64,000 nucleotides of DNA, from positions 42,328,037 to 42,392,036 of the forward strand of contig OU015525.1 of the NCBI GenBank assembly GCA_907165065.1, written 5' to 3'. The first letter of the stretch is position 1. Each line of letters begins with the position of its first letter. Below, piece after piece: positions 35,934 through 47,705 of this stretch. Below the pieces are notes generated by a model. That model saw only the letters and a program-made list of their open reading frames with translations, was not told the DNA's origin and searched no databases. A program made the translations under genes and the position numbers. The DNA comes from Caprimulgus europaeus (Eukaryota > Chordata > Aves > Caprimulgiformes > Caprimulgidae).

Positions 35934-38755
35934 CACAATAATTGTGTGAAAGCTTCTGTTTCAACCAACAGTTTTCATCAGTTCAGTTCCTGAACACTTC
36001 ACAAAAATGCCTGTATCACAGACCCATCTATAGACCTGTGAAACTGAAGTAAAGTGTGGGAGAAGTGAATTGTGCAAGGCCACTAAGCTGGCAATTAAAA
36101 TGAGGATTCATACAAACAATCACTGCATCGGATAAGTGTGATTACCTTGAATCCTGTTCTGATGCACAAAGGTATTCAGGGTAGTGCTGAATAGCTGTGA
36201 GTGTGAGCTGCCAGCCAGTGTCTGGAGAGCATGGTAATGCACCATATTGTCTTCTCTGTCTAGTAACTCATCAAACTTGCAGGTGCAGAAGTACAGAAAG
36301 GTGCTTTAAACTATGCATTTTCTGATGTTTAGTACATTTGAGAGGTTCTGAAAAAGATATTTGGAATACACCCGAGGATTAAACTGTCTCTTCAATTCAA
36401 AGTGCTACATAGTGCAATAAATGTTTGTGACTGTGAAAGCAGCGATGTGTGACAGTTGCTTTTCCTCTGAGCAGGAAATTAGTTTCATTGTCCCTGCAAA
36501 TCTAGGGCCAACCATCCTGGCTGCTACTTGGGAGCTTGGCCCCTGCTTTCTGCCCACCTATCTGCTGGTAGAGGTAAGTGCCTCAGCAGTCCCCACCTAA
36601 CAATATTCAAGGTTCTTTATTATGGACCCTGTTTCTTCAGTTTTCCTTTGCTGTTTTGTCTTCCACCCCCCTCCCCCACCCCACAAAATATTTATGTTTA
36701 GATAATTCTCTTACAGAACAGAAAGAAGAATAAGCTTTCCATTTCCTCAAATTAAAATGTAAACTTTCCTTTGTAATGTAGATTTTGTAGTAGTTTTCCA
36801 TGAACATTTATGCTTACGCAGATACTGGCTGTTATCTCTGTGCGTTTGTGTCCTTACAGTAAAGATGGAAAAGCTCCATGGAAATGGGTGATAGTTAACA
36901 TTAGAGGGACAGTCTCTTCAACTCTTCCTCTTACATCAATAACCTAGAGCCATTTAAATAACACCAATGGGTCTGTGTTTTTTAGCTGATCAAGCATGTG
37001 AAACTGTTGAAGTAACACTAGATATAGCTTCTCCAATTATAGCTTCAGATAAGTAGCTGTAAAGAACAATTGTTTTATATATATTTATTATAAATAAATG
37101 TTACATATACAGGAAAAGGAAGTGAGATACATTGACCAAATTATTTGCTTAGTTATACTTAATATCTCATTAATGTGTTTTCTGGGCCTAAGCTTTAGCT
37201 AGATCTTCTGTTTATCTCTGTTTCAGTCAGTGAAAATCTGCACCAATAATTAAATCCCCTGTATTTGCATTTGAAGCACAGTCTAGGTAAAACTGATGCA
37301 CACAACTAAAAAGGATCACTGAAGGTCACTTTTTTGCCATTAGTATTCAGATGCTAGCACTTTCAAGATGAAAAACTTTTTATTGCATAATGGTAACAGG
37401 CACATACCCTAGTCTTTACACCTTATGCTGTATATTTATGATTGTTTTCCTTATTGACCTAAGCTTACAAGCAAAGGTTGTACAAAGGGAAAATGTTCTA
37501 ATGCTCAGTGCAGTGGGCTACTTGTTCTGCACACAGCAGTGACCCGGTCGGTGACAGAAAGGGAACATGCTATTTTTGAAACAAAGAAGCAACAGAATTA
37601 TCTGCAGGATGTTAATATTGAATAGGTAGATCATCAAATCCTTCCTAATACATGCAGAATCCTTCCCAGTGAGAGGAGGCTTCAGGAAGATCTGAGTGCA
37701 AATAGTCTTGCTGAAGCTTAATCATTCAACAGGTCAAAGAAGATTATAGCAGATGCTGAATATGAAAAGGAAAATAATCTCCCTTCCTCGGTGCAACATC
37801 TGCTCCATTTTTTTGCCAGAGGTGACTGCTCCACTGCTTCCCACAGCTAGTAAAATTAGCTAAATCAATTGAAAAAGCTCACTGCTATTTTTTCAGATAT
37901 ATATATTTTATAAAATTAAAACTGTATGTGACTGACATGCTGAGAATGAATTTCTGAGTACATATTTATATGAAGGCTCAAATTTAAAATTCCCTGTATA
38001 AAACCTTGTTTGCAAAGATGAATGGGGGGGATCAGCAAAAAAGCAGGTGTATAAGGAGAAGAACAGATAATAAATAACAGTTTAAAAGAAAAATGCTTGG
38101 TGAACTAAGATCACTGAATTAACTGTTTGTAGTGAGAAGTCCGTAATCCCTTCCTTCAGTATTTATGCTCATTTGGGTGTAAATACTTTGATCTTACTTT
38201 TTCAGGATTGTATGTAGAAATGTGTCTTCATGCATCTCTTCCAACATCAAAGTTGATTGAAATTACCAAATGGTTTTTCTAGCTATTTCGAAGGACTGAC
38301 CTAATACAAGGTTCTGAAATGTATTTCTAAGAAACTCAGTCTTTCACTGGCCAGGAAATCTTCACCAATTCCAGGTTACAAAACCTGGATGGGGTTTGTA
38401 CATTCATAATACCAAAGATTTAGCACTTGTACCATGTTTCTAATCCTCTAGGAAAAGCTTTAGGTGGGAGGTCATTATAGTTTTCCTTATTCATAGCACT
38501 GGAAGTGAAGGGAAGTAAAGAAAAGGGTTGAACTGGGGCAGCAGGGAATTGATTATTTGCAGAACTCTGGGTTACAGTGAAACTCTTTGAAATACACATC
38601 AACTGTGAATGCTGATACCATGCATCTTGCTACAGAAAAGTTTTTAGATATATCTATATACATATATGTAACCCCCCAAATATATAATAAATATTGATTG
38701 TTAATTATTAATATCTTATGTAAATATAGATTATATATAGTATATCAAAATTCTC

Positions 38756-38770
38756 TGTGTGTGTGTGTGT
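38756..38770. repeat. Short TG dinucleotide repeat
   Basis: There are seven and a half TG units next to an AT-rich simple zone. Confidence 0.85.
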
Positions 38771-38804
38771 ACATATGTATTTTAATAGAAATATATAAAA
38801 GTGT

Positions 38805-38828
38805 AATTGAGGAATATACTCCTCAATT
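38805..38828. repeat. Perfect 9-bp hairpin
   Basis: AATTGAGGA at 38805-38813 pairs exactly with TCCTCAATT at 38820-38828 around a 6-base loop. It has no T run after it and no known function. Confidence 0.75.
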
Positions 38829-39023
38829 TGTACAGATTGAGGACATTTGGGAGCTAAAAAAGGAAAACTAATATTCTTTCTGACAAAGAAACATGAGACT
38901 CAATAAAAGCAAGGACACAAGCTAATAACGAAAATACTTTTGTTTATTGTTCACTAACCTCCTGAGCTTATTGAACACAGAGTTACAATATTTCTAGGGA
39001 AACAGCAGCATTTTCTAGTTCAA

Positions 39024-39050
39024 CCCTGACAGCACTGTAGCATGTCAGGG
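39024..39050. repeat. Perfect 8-bp hairpin
   Basis: CCCTGACA at 39024-39031 pairs exactly with TGTCAGGG at 39043-39050 around an 11-base loop. No known element is recognised. Confidence 0.7.
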
Positions 39051-39540
39051 CAGAAAGCTGACCCTTTCCTTTACTTTTCTTCTCTCTCCCAAAACATAGT
39101 AACTGTATTAAAATAACATTAAACAGAGATATATCTATATTTGTTCCCTAAAGTATCAGTTTTATTCATAGGAAATTAGTCCCTTCCTCCAGACAGGTTC
39201 CTCTGAAAACCATGAACCACTTCTGGCCTAAAGTATTGATTCTCTGTATTTGATCCCATCAGAAAAAGAAAAGTCTGTTTTGGGAAAATGACTGTCCCTG
39301 TTCATGCAGTCCTGTTACACAATTCCCTCCTTTATTGCTTTTAATTTTTTTCCCAGCAGTTTCCAGTTCTCACTGAGATAGGATAATAAGATGGCTAGAC
39401 ACTGGACGCTCTCCTTTTGAAGGGTGTAATAACTGTTCTGTGGAGAGACTGACTTTTTCTTTTCACTTTTGTTATTTCCTGTTGTGTCTAATAATGGAAT
39501 GTCTTGCTGGTTTTTGGTTTTGACCTGAAAAGACAGAGAT

Positions 39541-40060
39541 GCACGTACAGCTGGCCAGACTGAATTCATTGTTAGCAACATCTCTCTCAGTGCTCCTTTC
39601 CATTGCGTGTGGCCTTTGTATGCTCTTGTTCAAGACAGCGAGGAACAGATTTGTGCTAAAATGTGGAAAAAATCTGCAAACCTTGAGCTTCCTCCAGAAG
39701 ATGATTACAGTTTGAGAAGCTGTACTGTGTGGAGGAATCAACACAGCCTTCCCTTAATATCCAGAGCCTGCCAGGCAGCTACAAAAGTAACTGGTGAGCT
39801 GTAAGAAATTGATACAACCCAAAAGGAAACTGTAGACCTTAAATGCAACTTTTCCAAACTAACAGTAGATGAACATGGTCTGCTGGAGAGCAACGACACA
39901 GCTAATGGCAAGATGACTGGGGAAATATTCAGCTGGATGCCAGAACACCAATTATCCAGAAAAAACACAAAATCGTAGTGGGTCAAGGTTGGAAACTTTC
40001 TTTCAGATGCTCTTCATGGCATACCCAAAGAAGAGAAGTGGCAGGCACAGACCCTGGTCA
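39541..40060 (+). pseudogene. Candidate decayed coding segment, unknown protein
   Basis: One + strand frame is protein-like for about 173 codons but is broken by TAA at 39802-39804 and TAG near 39976. Stretches include TEFIVSNISLSAPFHCVW, DSEEQICAKMWKKSANLELP and, after the first stop, DTTQKETVDLKCNFSKLTV and GEIFSWMPEHQLSRKNTKS. Possible splice acceptors lie at 39531-39532 and 39589-39590. Possible donors are at 39794 (ACTG|GTGAGC) and 40061 (CAG|GTAAAT). If the 39794 donor is used, the first stop lies in the intron, and the phase joins correctly to the candidate exon at 40880. It may be a real exon, a dying gene or chance. No family is recognised. Confidence 0.25.
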
Positions 40061-40280
40061 GGTAAATTGCCCGCCGTCACTGGCAGAAGCACCTTCTGCA
40101 GCCACCACCAGGGTGGTGGGAAGGAGCATGACTTCCCAGGTGCTGCCCTGTGGAGCTGGTGATGGCAGGAAAAGTGGTGGCTATGCGCCTACAGGTTGGT
40201 TAGCCTAAGTGAGTGTATGTGGTTGGTATTTGGAGGGTTGCATGTGCTGTCAAAAGACACAGAACTGTTTGGCTTAGGAG

Positions 40281-40532
40281 GACCTCCTGGTGATCTGCTG
40301 CAACCTCCTCCACTCAGTCTGCCTCTTCATAAGCAGGAGCACCTTAGGGAAACATCCTGAAGTGGAAACTGTCTTGGAGCTGGACATAGGACAGGAGGAC
40401 ACCTGCTCCCATGCTAAGTGGAAACTGAGCAGGAAGTTCATGGTATGGGGAGAAGACTGCATTCAGCTCTGTGGATCATCTGATATTCAGAAATTGATGC
40501 TCAGCTCCATGCAGACTAGATTATTTTTGTAA
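40281..40532 (+). pseudogene. Possible coding remnant, unknown protein
   Basis: A frame open from just after a TAG (40275-40277) to TAA at 40530-40532 gives protein-like stretches such as HPEVETVLELDIGQEDTCSH and WKLSRKFMVWGEDCIQLCGS. It lies on the same strand as, and between, the candidates at 39541 and 40880, in a GC-richer patch. No splice signals were convincing. It is listed only because of this context. Confidence 0.12.
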
Positions 40533-40879
40533 ACAAGCCTTTGGAAATGTGTTTGTCCTAAGGTGAATACATTTTATTTATTGATCATAAATAATATGAT
40601 CATATTACACATGATCATAAGCTAACATTTTTACAGTAGCATTGATTTTTCCAGATTCCACCTTAGATTCTCAGCTGGGATAAATCTCTGTCACTTCAAA
40701 GGGCCTACCTACACTGCAGTTTCACTTGCCTTCAAATGAGCAACCTCAATTGATATCAGACCTAGAACTGGCCTAGGAAGTTAGCAGTTCTCAGTTGTAT
40801 GAATATAAAGTTACTTGATTGTTGTGCATGTTCTTTTAAGTGAGAAGAACAATCTTTATTACCTTATCCTCACTTTCAG

Positions 40880-41122
40880 AACTCTTCTGGCCAGAAGCAA
40901 GCAGAAATAGCTCTGTAGAAGTGACAGACCTGGGGCTAAAATGGAATGCCTTATTCAGTAATAATAAAGATGAAAGCAGCAAAGTGACTAGTGAATTAAT
41001 TCTGCTCTGTGTGGGTGGGTGTGAAACTTTAGAAAGAAACCCTGAGAAACAGAAAAAACACATACTTTTGCAAGGATCTGACTCTTGGGAATTTACAGAC
41101 CAATGTATTCAATGTCTGGAAG
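40880..41122 (+). CDS. Candidate internal coding exon, unknown protein
   Basis: A clean acceptor, 'ccttatcctcactttcag', ends at 40879, and a donor GAAG|GTAGTT begins at 41123. The 243 bases between are open and a multiple of three, with phase 1 at both ends. That fits the phase-1 donor at 39794 of the upstream candidate. Stretches include LFWPEASRNSSVEVTDLG, NNKDESSKVTSELILLCVGG and SWEFTDQCIQCLEG. The frame also continues unbroken past the donor to a TAA at 41173-41175, so a terminal exon is possible. No family is recognised. Confidence 0.27.
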
Positions 41123-41995
41123 GTAGTTCATCTAACGATATAATTTCAGCTTTATCCACCAAAGTGCTGGGTTAAAAAAGTGCTTCAAATGAAACTGCTA
41201 TGTGATAAGGGAAACTAAGACTTGGGATTTATCTCTGCAACTCTATTCCGGTTTTGGTATATCAGAATCTATCAAGGGCTATTTAAGTCAGCACACAGTT
41301 TTTAGCTGCTCAGGCAAAAACCTTTCTTTTGTGGAGCCTTTCTCCTGCACTTCTGGGAGGCTCATCACCTGTTAGGAACAGCCATCTCTGAGCTTCCCCA
41401 CAAATGCTGGTTTTACACAGCATGGAGGTGAATTAATTTGAAATATGTCATTGGCAAGAATCACTTCTACGTGACCTCCTTATCACCCAAAGGACTCAAA
41501 TTTGGCTCTACCTATAGCCTAAGAAACAGACTGAACCACTAGGCACATTTTCCCACACAGATACATGTGTATCTATATACACACCACACACATACATATA
41601 TAGTTAGATATGTGTATGTATATCTTGGTTATGTAACTTTTTGAAGCAGTATATTCTGCCTGACAGAATGAGAACATTTAATTTCTGTTGACAGAGCTTA
41701 TAACTAAGAGTAATGGAGATACTTGTCCAACAAGGAATCAGCTTAATCTTCTCTCATCTTCCTCAAGACTATTTGAACAGTCAAAGCCCAAAAAAGTACT
41801 CTGGTACCCTGTGATCAGACTGTTCAGGGTGATGGTGGTTGAAAGCTGGAGCTCCTGAAGATGCTACAAGCTGATCCTGTGTGAAGGTGAGTTTGCTACA
41901 GGTTTGAGAACCTGGCTTGGGAATGTGATTGCCTGCAGTGTATCTGCCCTTCCATGAGCCCCTCTGCAGGATATGGGACCCTGCTACAAGCATCT

Positions 41996-42204
41996 ATGCA
42001 GGACACAGGGAAAAAACTTGTTTTCTGTGATCAACTAACAGTGTCAATCCAGTTGAAAACTGGGAAAGGCAGCATTGACTTTATCTAGTTTCTGAGAAGA
42101 AAGCAGAAAGATGCAGCAGAAATTCACACTAAAGAAATCCACAGTGATACAAGACCTAAGCACCAGCTTACAAGACTGGAAGCTGAGGTGATGCAGCTAA
42201 AGTG
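41996..42204 (+). pseudogene. Possible coding remnant with one stop, unknown protein
   Basis: One + frame gives protein-like text on both sides of a TAG at 42086-42088. Examples are KKLVFCDQLTVSIQLKTGKG before it, and KQKDAAEIHTKEIHSDTRPK and TRLEAEVMQLK after it, ending in TGA. It lies 0.9 kb downstream of the candidate exon at 40880 on the same strand. No convincing splice sites are seen. It could be the decayed tail of the same locus or chance. Confidence 0.12.
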
Positions 42205-43536
42205 ATACTTCTTAGTTTTTATCCAGTTCAATAGGCTCCAGACATACTTGGTTGCTTTAAAAGTCCTTTTACATCTGAAGTGATGCATTAGATGTGTTAA
42301 GGGAGAACTTTACATTCAAGAATTATGGAAGATGACAGAATGATAGTCCTAGACCTTGGAGTCTGCTAACTTAAAGAAGATGCAGACAGCCAAGAATTTT
42401 TTTTTTTTTTTTTTTTTTTTCCTTAGAGCTGGAACATACAGATCTTTTAGAAATATCCTACTAACAAAACAAGAGTATATTCACAACACATCCACGGGGT
42501 AATAGTATGAAACAGCCATTCAGATTAAAAAACCCCAAAACCTCAGTGCTACCTAAACAGATTAGAGTTAATGACAAAACACTCTAAAATCACATTCAAA
42601 ATGAAAAAATGCAAATGGTGGTGGAAGGGAGGTTGGAAAGTTCCAGACAAGGGTAAAGAGAAGTTAACTGGAATTGTGGCTTCAGGAAACAGGAATGGAG
42701 CCAGAGATACTGTGCTCACTAATTTGACTCTTGGGATGTCTTGAGCTGAAGAATAGGTTCTGTGGCTGGAAACTTCTCTGGGCACCAAGGAAAGCTATGC
42801 ATTTTGTCACCATACAGTACTTTCAAAACATATTGTAAGCAGAAAGCTAGCTACTGCTCCGCTGTGAAATGAGGAGGCATTCATGTGTTTCAACTGTAAT
42901 TGACTGAAACCATCATTGACCTCTTTAACTAGTGATCTGGTGTTCCCTGTGATGAATTCCTTTTGGCCAAGCATAACTGCTATTTTTCTAGTGCTGTTGT
43001 TGATTTGGCTCTCATACTTCATAAATAGCTGCAGATACAACCATAGCTATTTTCTTTTTCTCTTTCCTTTAATTTGCTGTGGCAGTCTGATCATTTAAAC
43101 CTGAAAGACCAGCAGTAGAAACACCCCAACTATTCCATAGGCTTCAGATTAATATTTCTTTCTATTCCGTTTCTTAGAAGCGTTTTATGTTTGTTGATTC
43201 CCTATACTGACCTCCCATGGATTATTGGTCACTATTCCCTCTTTTTTTTGTCTGAATGTGTATTTTATTGTTTGAGAACAAGAAACGCTAATATAGCCTG
43301 GCACAATGTAAATAGTTTCAATAGTGAAAAAACAAGACTATTTAATTTGATTTTTCTCTTGCTGTGACATCTACAAAGCGCAGTTAATCAGGCAAGAAAC
43401 CCCAGTTAGGAAAAATCTTGCCATCAGACTGCGAGAGCCAAAGGCTCATCACAGTCAACAGAGGTGTAATGATTTGTTTTTTGTCAGATAGGTGTTTCCC
43501 TGGCACTGCCAAGCCCTAGAAACTGTTTGCATGGTT
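42205..43536. other. Spacer with a 24-base T run, no gene recognised
   Basis: Unique-looking sequence. The T run at 42397-42420 is the longest pure homopolymer in this part of the window. Confidence 0.55.
42397..42420. repeat. Poly-T run of 24 bases
   Basis: Twenty-four consecutive T, with no recognisable element on either side to mark it as a retrotransposon tail. Confidence 0.9.
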
Positions 43537-44527
43537 GGGCTCAGAGGATGGTGGTTAATGGCTCATAATTTAACTGGAAGCTGATGAGAAGCAGAGCACC
43601 ACAAGGATCTACCCTGGGACCTGGGACTTGTCTTGTTTTACATCTTTATCAATAACCTGGAGGAAGCAACATTGCACACTCATCAGATGAGCAGATGACA
43701 CCAAACTTGGGGGACCAGTCGACACGCTCAAAGGCAGGGCTGCCATCCAGAGGGACCCGGACAGGCTGGAGGAACAGGCCAATAGTAAACTTATGAAATT
43801 CAGTAAGGACAATTGCAAAGTCCTGCCCCTTGGAAGGAAGAATGACTGGCAGTGGTGCAGGATAGGGATGGACTGGTGGGGTATCAGGTCTCCTGAGGAG
43901 ATCCTGGGGACTGTGACAAACAGTGAGTGGCACATGATCCCAGTGTGCCCTGTTGGAACGAAGGCCAATGGCATCCTGGGTGGTATCAAGAGCAGCACAG
44001 TTCATAGATTGAGGGAAATTTTGATCAACCTTTACTCAGCACTCTGCATTCAATTTTGGGCCACCCAACAAGAAAAAAAAAAAAAAGAAAAAAGACATAG
44101 ATAGAATGGAGCAAGTTCAACAGGTGGCTGTTGAGATGGTCAGGTACTGGAGCACTTGAGTGCGGGATGGGGAATGGGTTCTTGTTTGGCTTGGAGAGGA
44201 CACAGTTTTAGGGGCACCTAGCAGAAGAACCCTAGTATCTATAGGGAGGTCATAGAGAAGAGGGAGCAAGGCTCTTCACAACAGCACCTGGTGGGGGGAG
44301 AAGATATAACAAGAAAAGAGAAAGTTCAATCTGCATACAAAGAAAAAGTTTTCTCTGTGAGGACAGTAAAACAGTGACACAGGAACAGTTGTACAGTTTC
44401 CATTCTTGGGGGTTTTCAAGACCTGACTGGATGAAGCCTTGAGCAATCTGGGCTGACCTCATGGCTTAGCCTAATTCAAGCAAGTGGTTGGACCCCTGCA
44501 GATCCTTCTAACCTGAATATTCCTGTG
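43537..44527 (+). mobile_element. CR1 LINE, older degraded copy
   Basis: The copy begins in ORF2 at a sequence encoding AQRMVVNG and continues through a damaged polymerase motif ('cagatgacaccaaacttggg') to a degraded 3' end near 'cctgaatattcctgtg'. The coding frame is broken repeatedly. An A-rich insertion ('caagaaaaaaaaaaaaagaa') lies at about 44070-44090. It is clearly older than the copies at 3190 and 51600. Confidence 0.88.
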
Positions 44528-45988
44528 GCCCTCTGAAGAGATGATGTCTGTCATACAGCAATTTGCAATCTCTGTCGAGACCAAAGATGACCAAGATGAC
44601 CATAGGGGAACACAAGAGATACAAAAAAACCTATAAAGCATGCTTGAACAGGTGGGAAACTAGTTTTGGCATCCAGTGGTTGTACTGTTTTGAAAATTTA
44701 GACTAAACGTGAAGTGTGGAAATGTCGAAAATTGTGGTAACAGCGACTGTGACTCATAAAGACTGTGCATGGGCTTTTCTTGACAAAACTTTGTTAAACT
44801 AGTCCTATCTGAAGGATTGTTGACTATAAACACTTGTGCCTCCAACATATTTCAGTACAGGGACAACATCCTATCTGGAATATATCAGTGAGAAAAATGA
44901 GTTACAGCTGCTTTTTTGAGAGTTTGCTGCTTTCAGAGACCAGGAGAAAAATCCAACATGGAATATATATATGTTTCGGTTCACCTTTTTCCTGAATTTT
45001 CTTTTTTTATGCAGAGCTAGCTGGGCTGTTTAGCATAATGATTAGAAATCTGCATTACTCTGTGCATTTGGATTTTGTGCTCTGTTTAAAATCATGTTTT
45101 GTAGGTTAGCATTAGCAATGACTGCATACAGCCTACCAAGTGAATCTGACTGCTGTAAGCACTTTACAGAATGCTTTAAAGATCAAAAAAGGAGAATTAT
45201 TTATTTGCATATATTGTATTGATGTGCACAAAATTTTGACCCATCTCTTCAGTTAGGAAGGTTTTGTCCTTTTATGAGGACTAAAAATTCCACTTTCTAT
45301 TTCTGTTACTACTCTCTCAGTCAACATTTCCCTTTAAAATGGCAATGTGCAAAATTTCACATGCTTATTATCTCATTACTTGTCATCTGCCTCTCTCCAA
45401 ACATATTTTGCATTTCCTCAAGCAGAAAGTGCAAAAGATATGCCCGAATCTGTTAACAGAAAATGTACAAATCTCTTGCCTGTGTGAAATATATTTACTG
45501 TCATAAAGATCAACGGATATGTTTAATTCATACCACAAGTTTTTAATCTGCTCATTTGACCTTTTTGATATACTGTCAGTAACACTAGTGCTTGAATAAT
45601 GAATTTTATCTGTTCTAAGAACTGATTTACTGCCTTCATAGTAGGTTTTGAAAAGTGTCATGTCATTCAAGTGGTACTAAAAGTGAATGATTCAGTGTTA
45701 AGGAGCAAAATGGTAAATATCACCTTTAGCAAATGTTGTAAATATTGGAGCAAATACTTTTCAAGAAGATTTAGGAAATATTGCTCTCTTTCCTGTAAGT
45801 ATGCATAGAATTCTTGAGCATCTTTTTCCAAGGACTCCATACCTTTTTATGAATCCTCAGTTTCTTTTCTCATAGTTTCTCATGTTTGAACTGGAGTATG
45901 CCGTGCCCCAAAGTTTTGATGGGTTCATACCAATGGCCTAGTGTGAACTAGTATACAAATAGAGTTGAAATGATGCAAGATAGCCTGT
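44528..45988. other. AT-rich spacer, no gene recognised
   Basis: I see nothing beyond short AT-rich simple sequence, for example near 44963-44972. No mobile element or splice context stands out. Confidence 0.55.
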
Positions 45989-45993
45989 AAGAC
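45989..45993. repeat. Probable target site duplication AAGAC, left copy
   Basis: AAGAC here matches GAGAC at 46663-46667 in four of five bases, directly bracketing the LTR. Confidence 0.5.
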
Positions 45994-46662
45994 TGTATTA
46001 GGTTTATATGGTAAGATTTTGGTACGGGGTAGGCTGCAGCAGTGGCTTCTGTGAGAAGAGATCAGGAACTGCCTCCATGTCAGAGAAAGCCAGTTCCAGG
46101 TGGCTCCAACACTGTTGCCCAAAGCTGCCCATCAACTGGTGGTGCCTCTGAAAAAGATATTCAAGAAATAATAAAAAATGCTGTGAAGCAGCTGTGAAAG
46201 AGGAGTGAGAAAATGCAAAAGAAACAGCCCTGCAGACAACAAGATCAACGAAGAAGGAGGGATGGAGGTGCTCCACCACTGGAGCAGAGATTCCCCTGCA
46301 GCCCTTCATGGTGAAGCAGGTTGTCCCCCTGCAGTCCATGGAGAACCACACCAGAGTGTATATCCACCCTGCAACCTGTGGAGGATCCTGCACTGCAGCA
46401 GGTGGATGTGTCCCCTGCAGCCCTTGGGGAGGGAGAGTCCATGCAGGATCAGGCTCCTGGAAGGATCTGCAGCCTGTGGAGAGAAGCCCACACAGGAGCA
46501 GGTTTTCTGACAGGAGTTTCAGCCCTTGGTAAGCAATTTCCCTATCCTTATCTCAACCCATGAGCTTTTCTATATTATTTTCTCCCCCTGTGCTGCTGAG
46601 AATGAGTAGTGAGAGAGCAGCTGGATGGGCACCTGGTGGTCAGCCAAGGTCAACCGGTTACA
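45994..46662 (+). mobile_element. Solo LTR of an avian endogenous retrovirus with internal tandem motifs
   Basis: A 669-bp unit starts TGTATTAGG and ends near TTACA, with a near-perfect 5-bp direct repeat outside. The 5' part ('gtggcttctgtgagaag') and the 3' part ('ggcacctggtggtcagccaa') match a common avian LTR type that I know from memory. The middle (46280-46530) is a run of degenerate units of the type 'gcagcccntgg...ggagcaggt', which is typical of that type. Compared with what I remember, a block before the 3' end, including the usual AATAAA region, is missing. No retroviral genes adjoin it. The several short open frames here are by-products of the tandem units. Confidence 0.75.
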
Positions 46663-46667
46663 GAGAC
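46663..46667. repeat. Probable target site duplication GAGAC, right copy
   Basis: It differs at one base from AAGAC at 45989-45993. Confidence 0.5.
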
Positions 46668-47639
46668 ACATGGCATATAGACACTGTTTAAGAACCGGTT
46701 TGGGATAGGGGAGAACAACAAATGAAAATGTAGAAAAAATAAATCTAATTTCAGCCTGGTTCTGAACCAAGAAATTTCTGATCTGAAGAAGGTCAGAAGT
46801 GAGTGGATGTTGAATGGATGATGAATGTATATGTCATTCATTTTACTTCCTTCCTAACTATGGAGATGGGTAGTTGTGATAGTTAAAGAATCTGCAATGA
46901 GAGGCACAGGCTTTATACATTTATATGTACCCTGAGCTCAGAGTGGAGAGAGCTGTTGCCACACAGATCATACAACTTCTTATTTTCACCCAGCATTCAA
47001 TTAAGACTTTATTTTCTTTTACAACTTTTGGTTCTAAGCAAACGCCTGCTTGTAGCAAAATGCTATTTAATTAAAGCTTTACCTGTCATTGTGAGGTTGA
47101 GGAATACTGCTGCCTTTTCCTTAACAAATGTGGTAGCTGGCAGGACCTTTTCAAGATGACAAAGAAATTCAGGGCTGACATTAAACTGGAACCTGAACTC
47201 CTGCAGGATCCCTCAGCTGCAATGATGGTGCTGGAGTGCTCTAATCATACCAAATAAAGCTGTACTGATATTTTCACCACATCTATCTGCTGAATGTGTT
47301 CTCTGTGTGAAGCAGAAATCCTGAAGGTAATAAAACAGTTAATCTCCTTTAAAATCTCCATTGTAATGCATATGCACAGGAGAAAGAGTTGCATAGATGA
47401 AACCAAGTCAAAACCCAGTATCCTTACCTCTGTCTTTTCTACCTTTTCCATGCCCAGCCTGGGGAACTTCCCACACTGAAACTGCTGCACTTAGGTAAGT
47501 AAATTTCACTCATGGTAATTAAAAATAAATATTTCCTCAGTAATCTGGAAAGTGCAATTGGACATAAACACAGCACAAAATAGCTTTAAAAATTTAAATC
47601 AATATTTATTGTTTTACATCTGTATATTTGTGTTTGTAT

Positions 47640-47705
47640 CTGTGTCTACATATAAACATACACACACATACACACCCATATATATATATAAACACACATA
47701 GACAA
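47640..47705. repeat. CA/TA-rich simple sequence
   Basis: An interrupted ACAC and ATAT tract, from 'tgtgtctacata' to 'aaacacacatag'. Confidence 0.75.

Larger units (their letters stand above)
32986..39532. other. Long spacer with microsatellites and small hairpins
   Basis: No gene was recognised. Simple sequence includes the TTG/ATT/ATC tract at 35867-35933, a C-rich patch near 36661-36683, an AT-rich zone around 38640-38750 and a TG repeat at 38756-38770. Short perfect hairpins lie at 38805-38828 and 39024-39050. The stretch near 35030-35260 resembles unique, possibly conserved non-coding DNA, but this cannot be judged without an alignment. Confidence 0.5.

Noticed and set aside
46205..46563. 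Several overlapping open frames of 60-100 codons
   Set aside because: They arise from the tandem units inside the LTR at 45994-46662.
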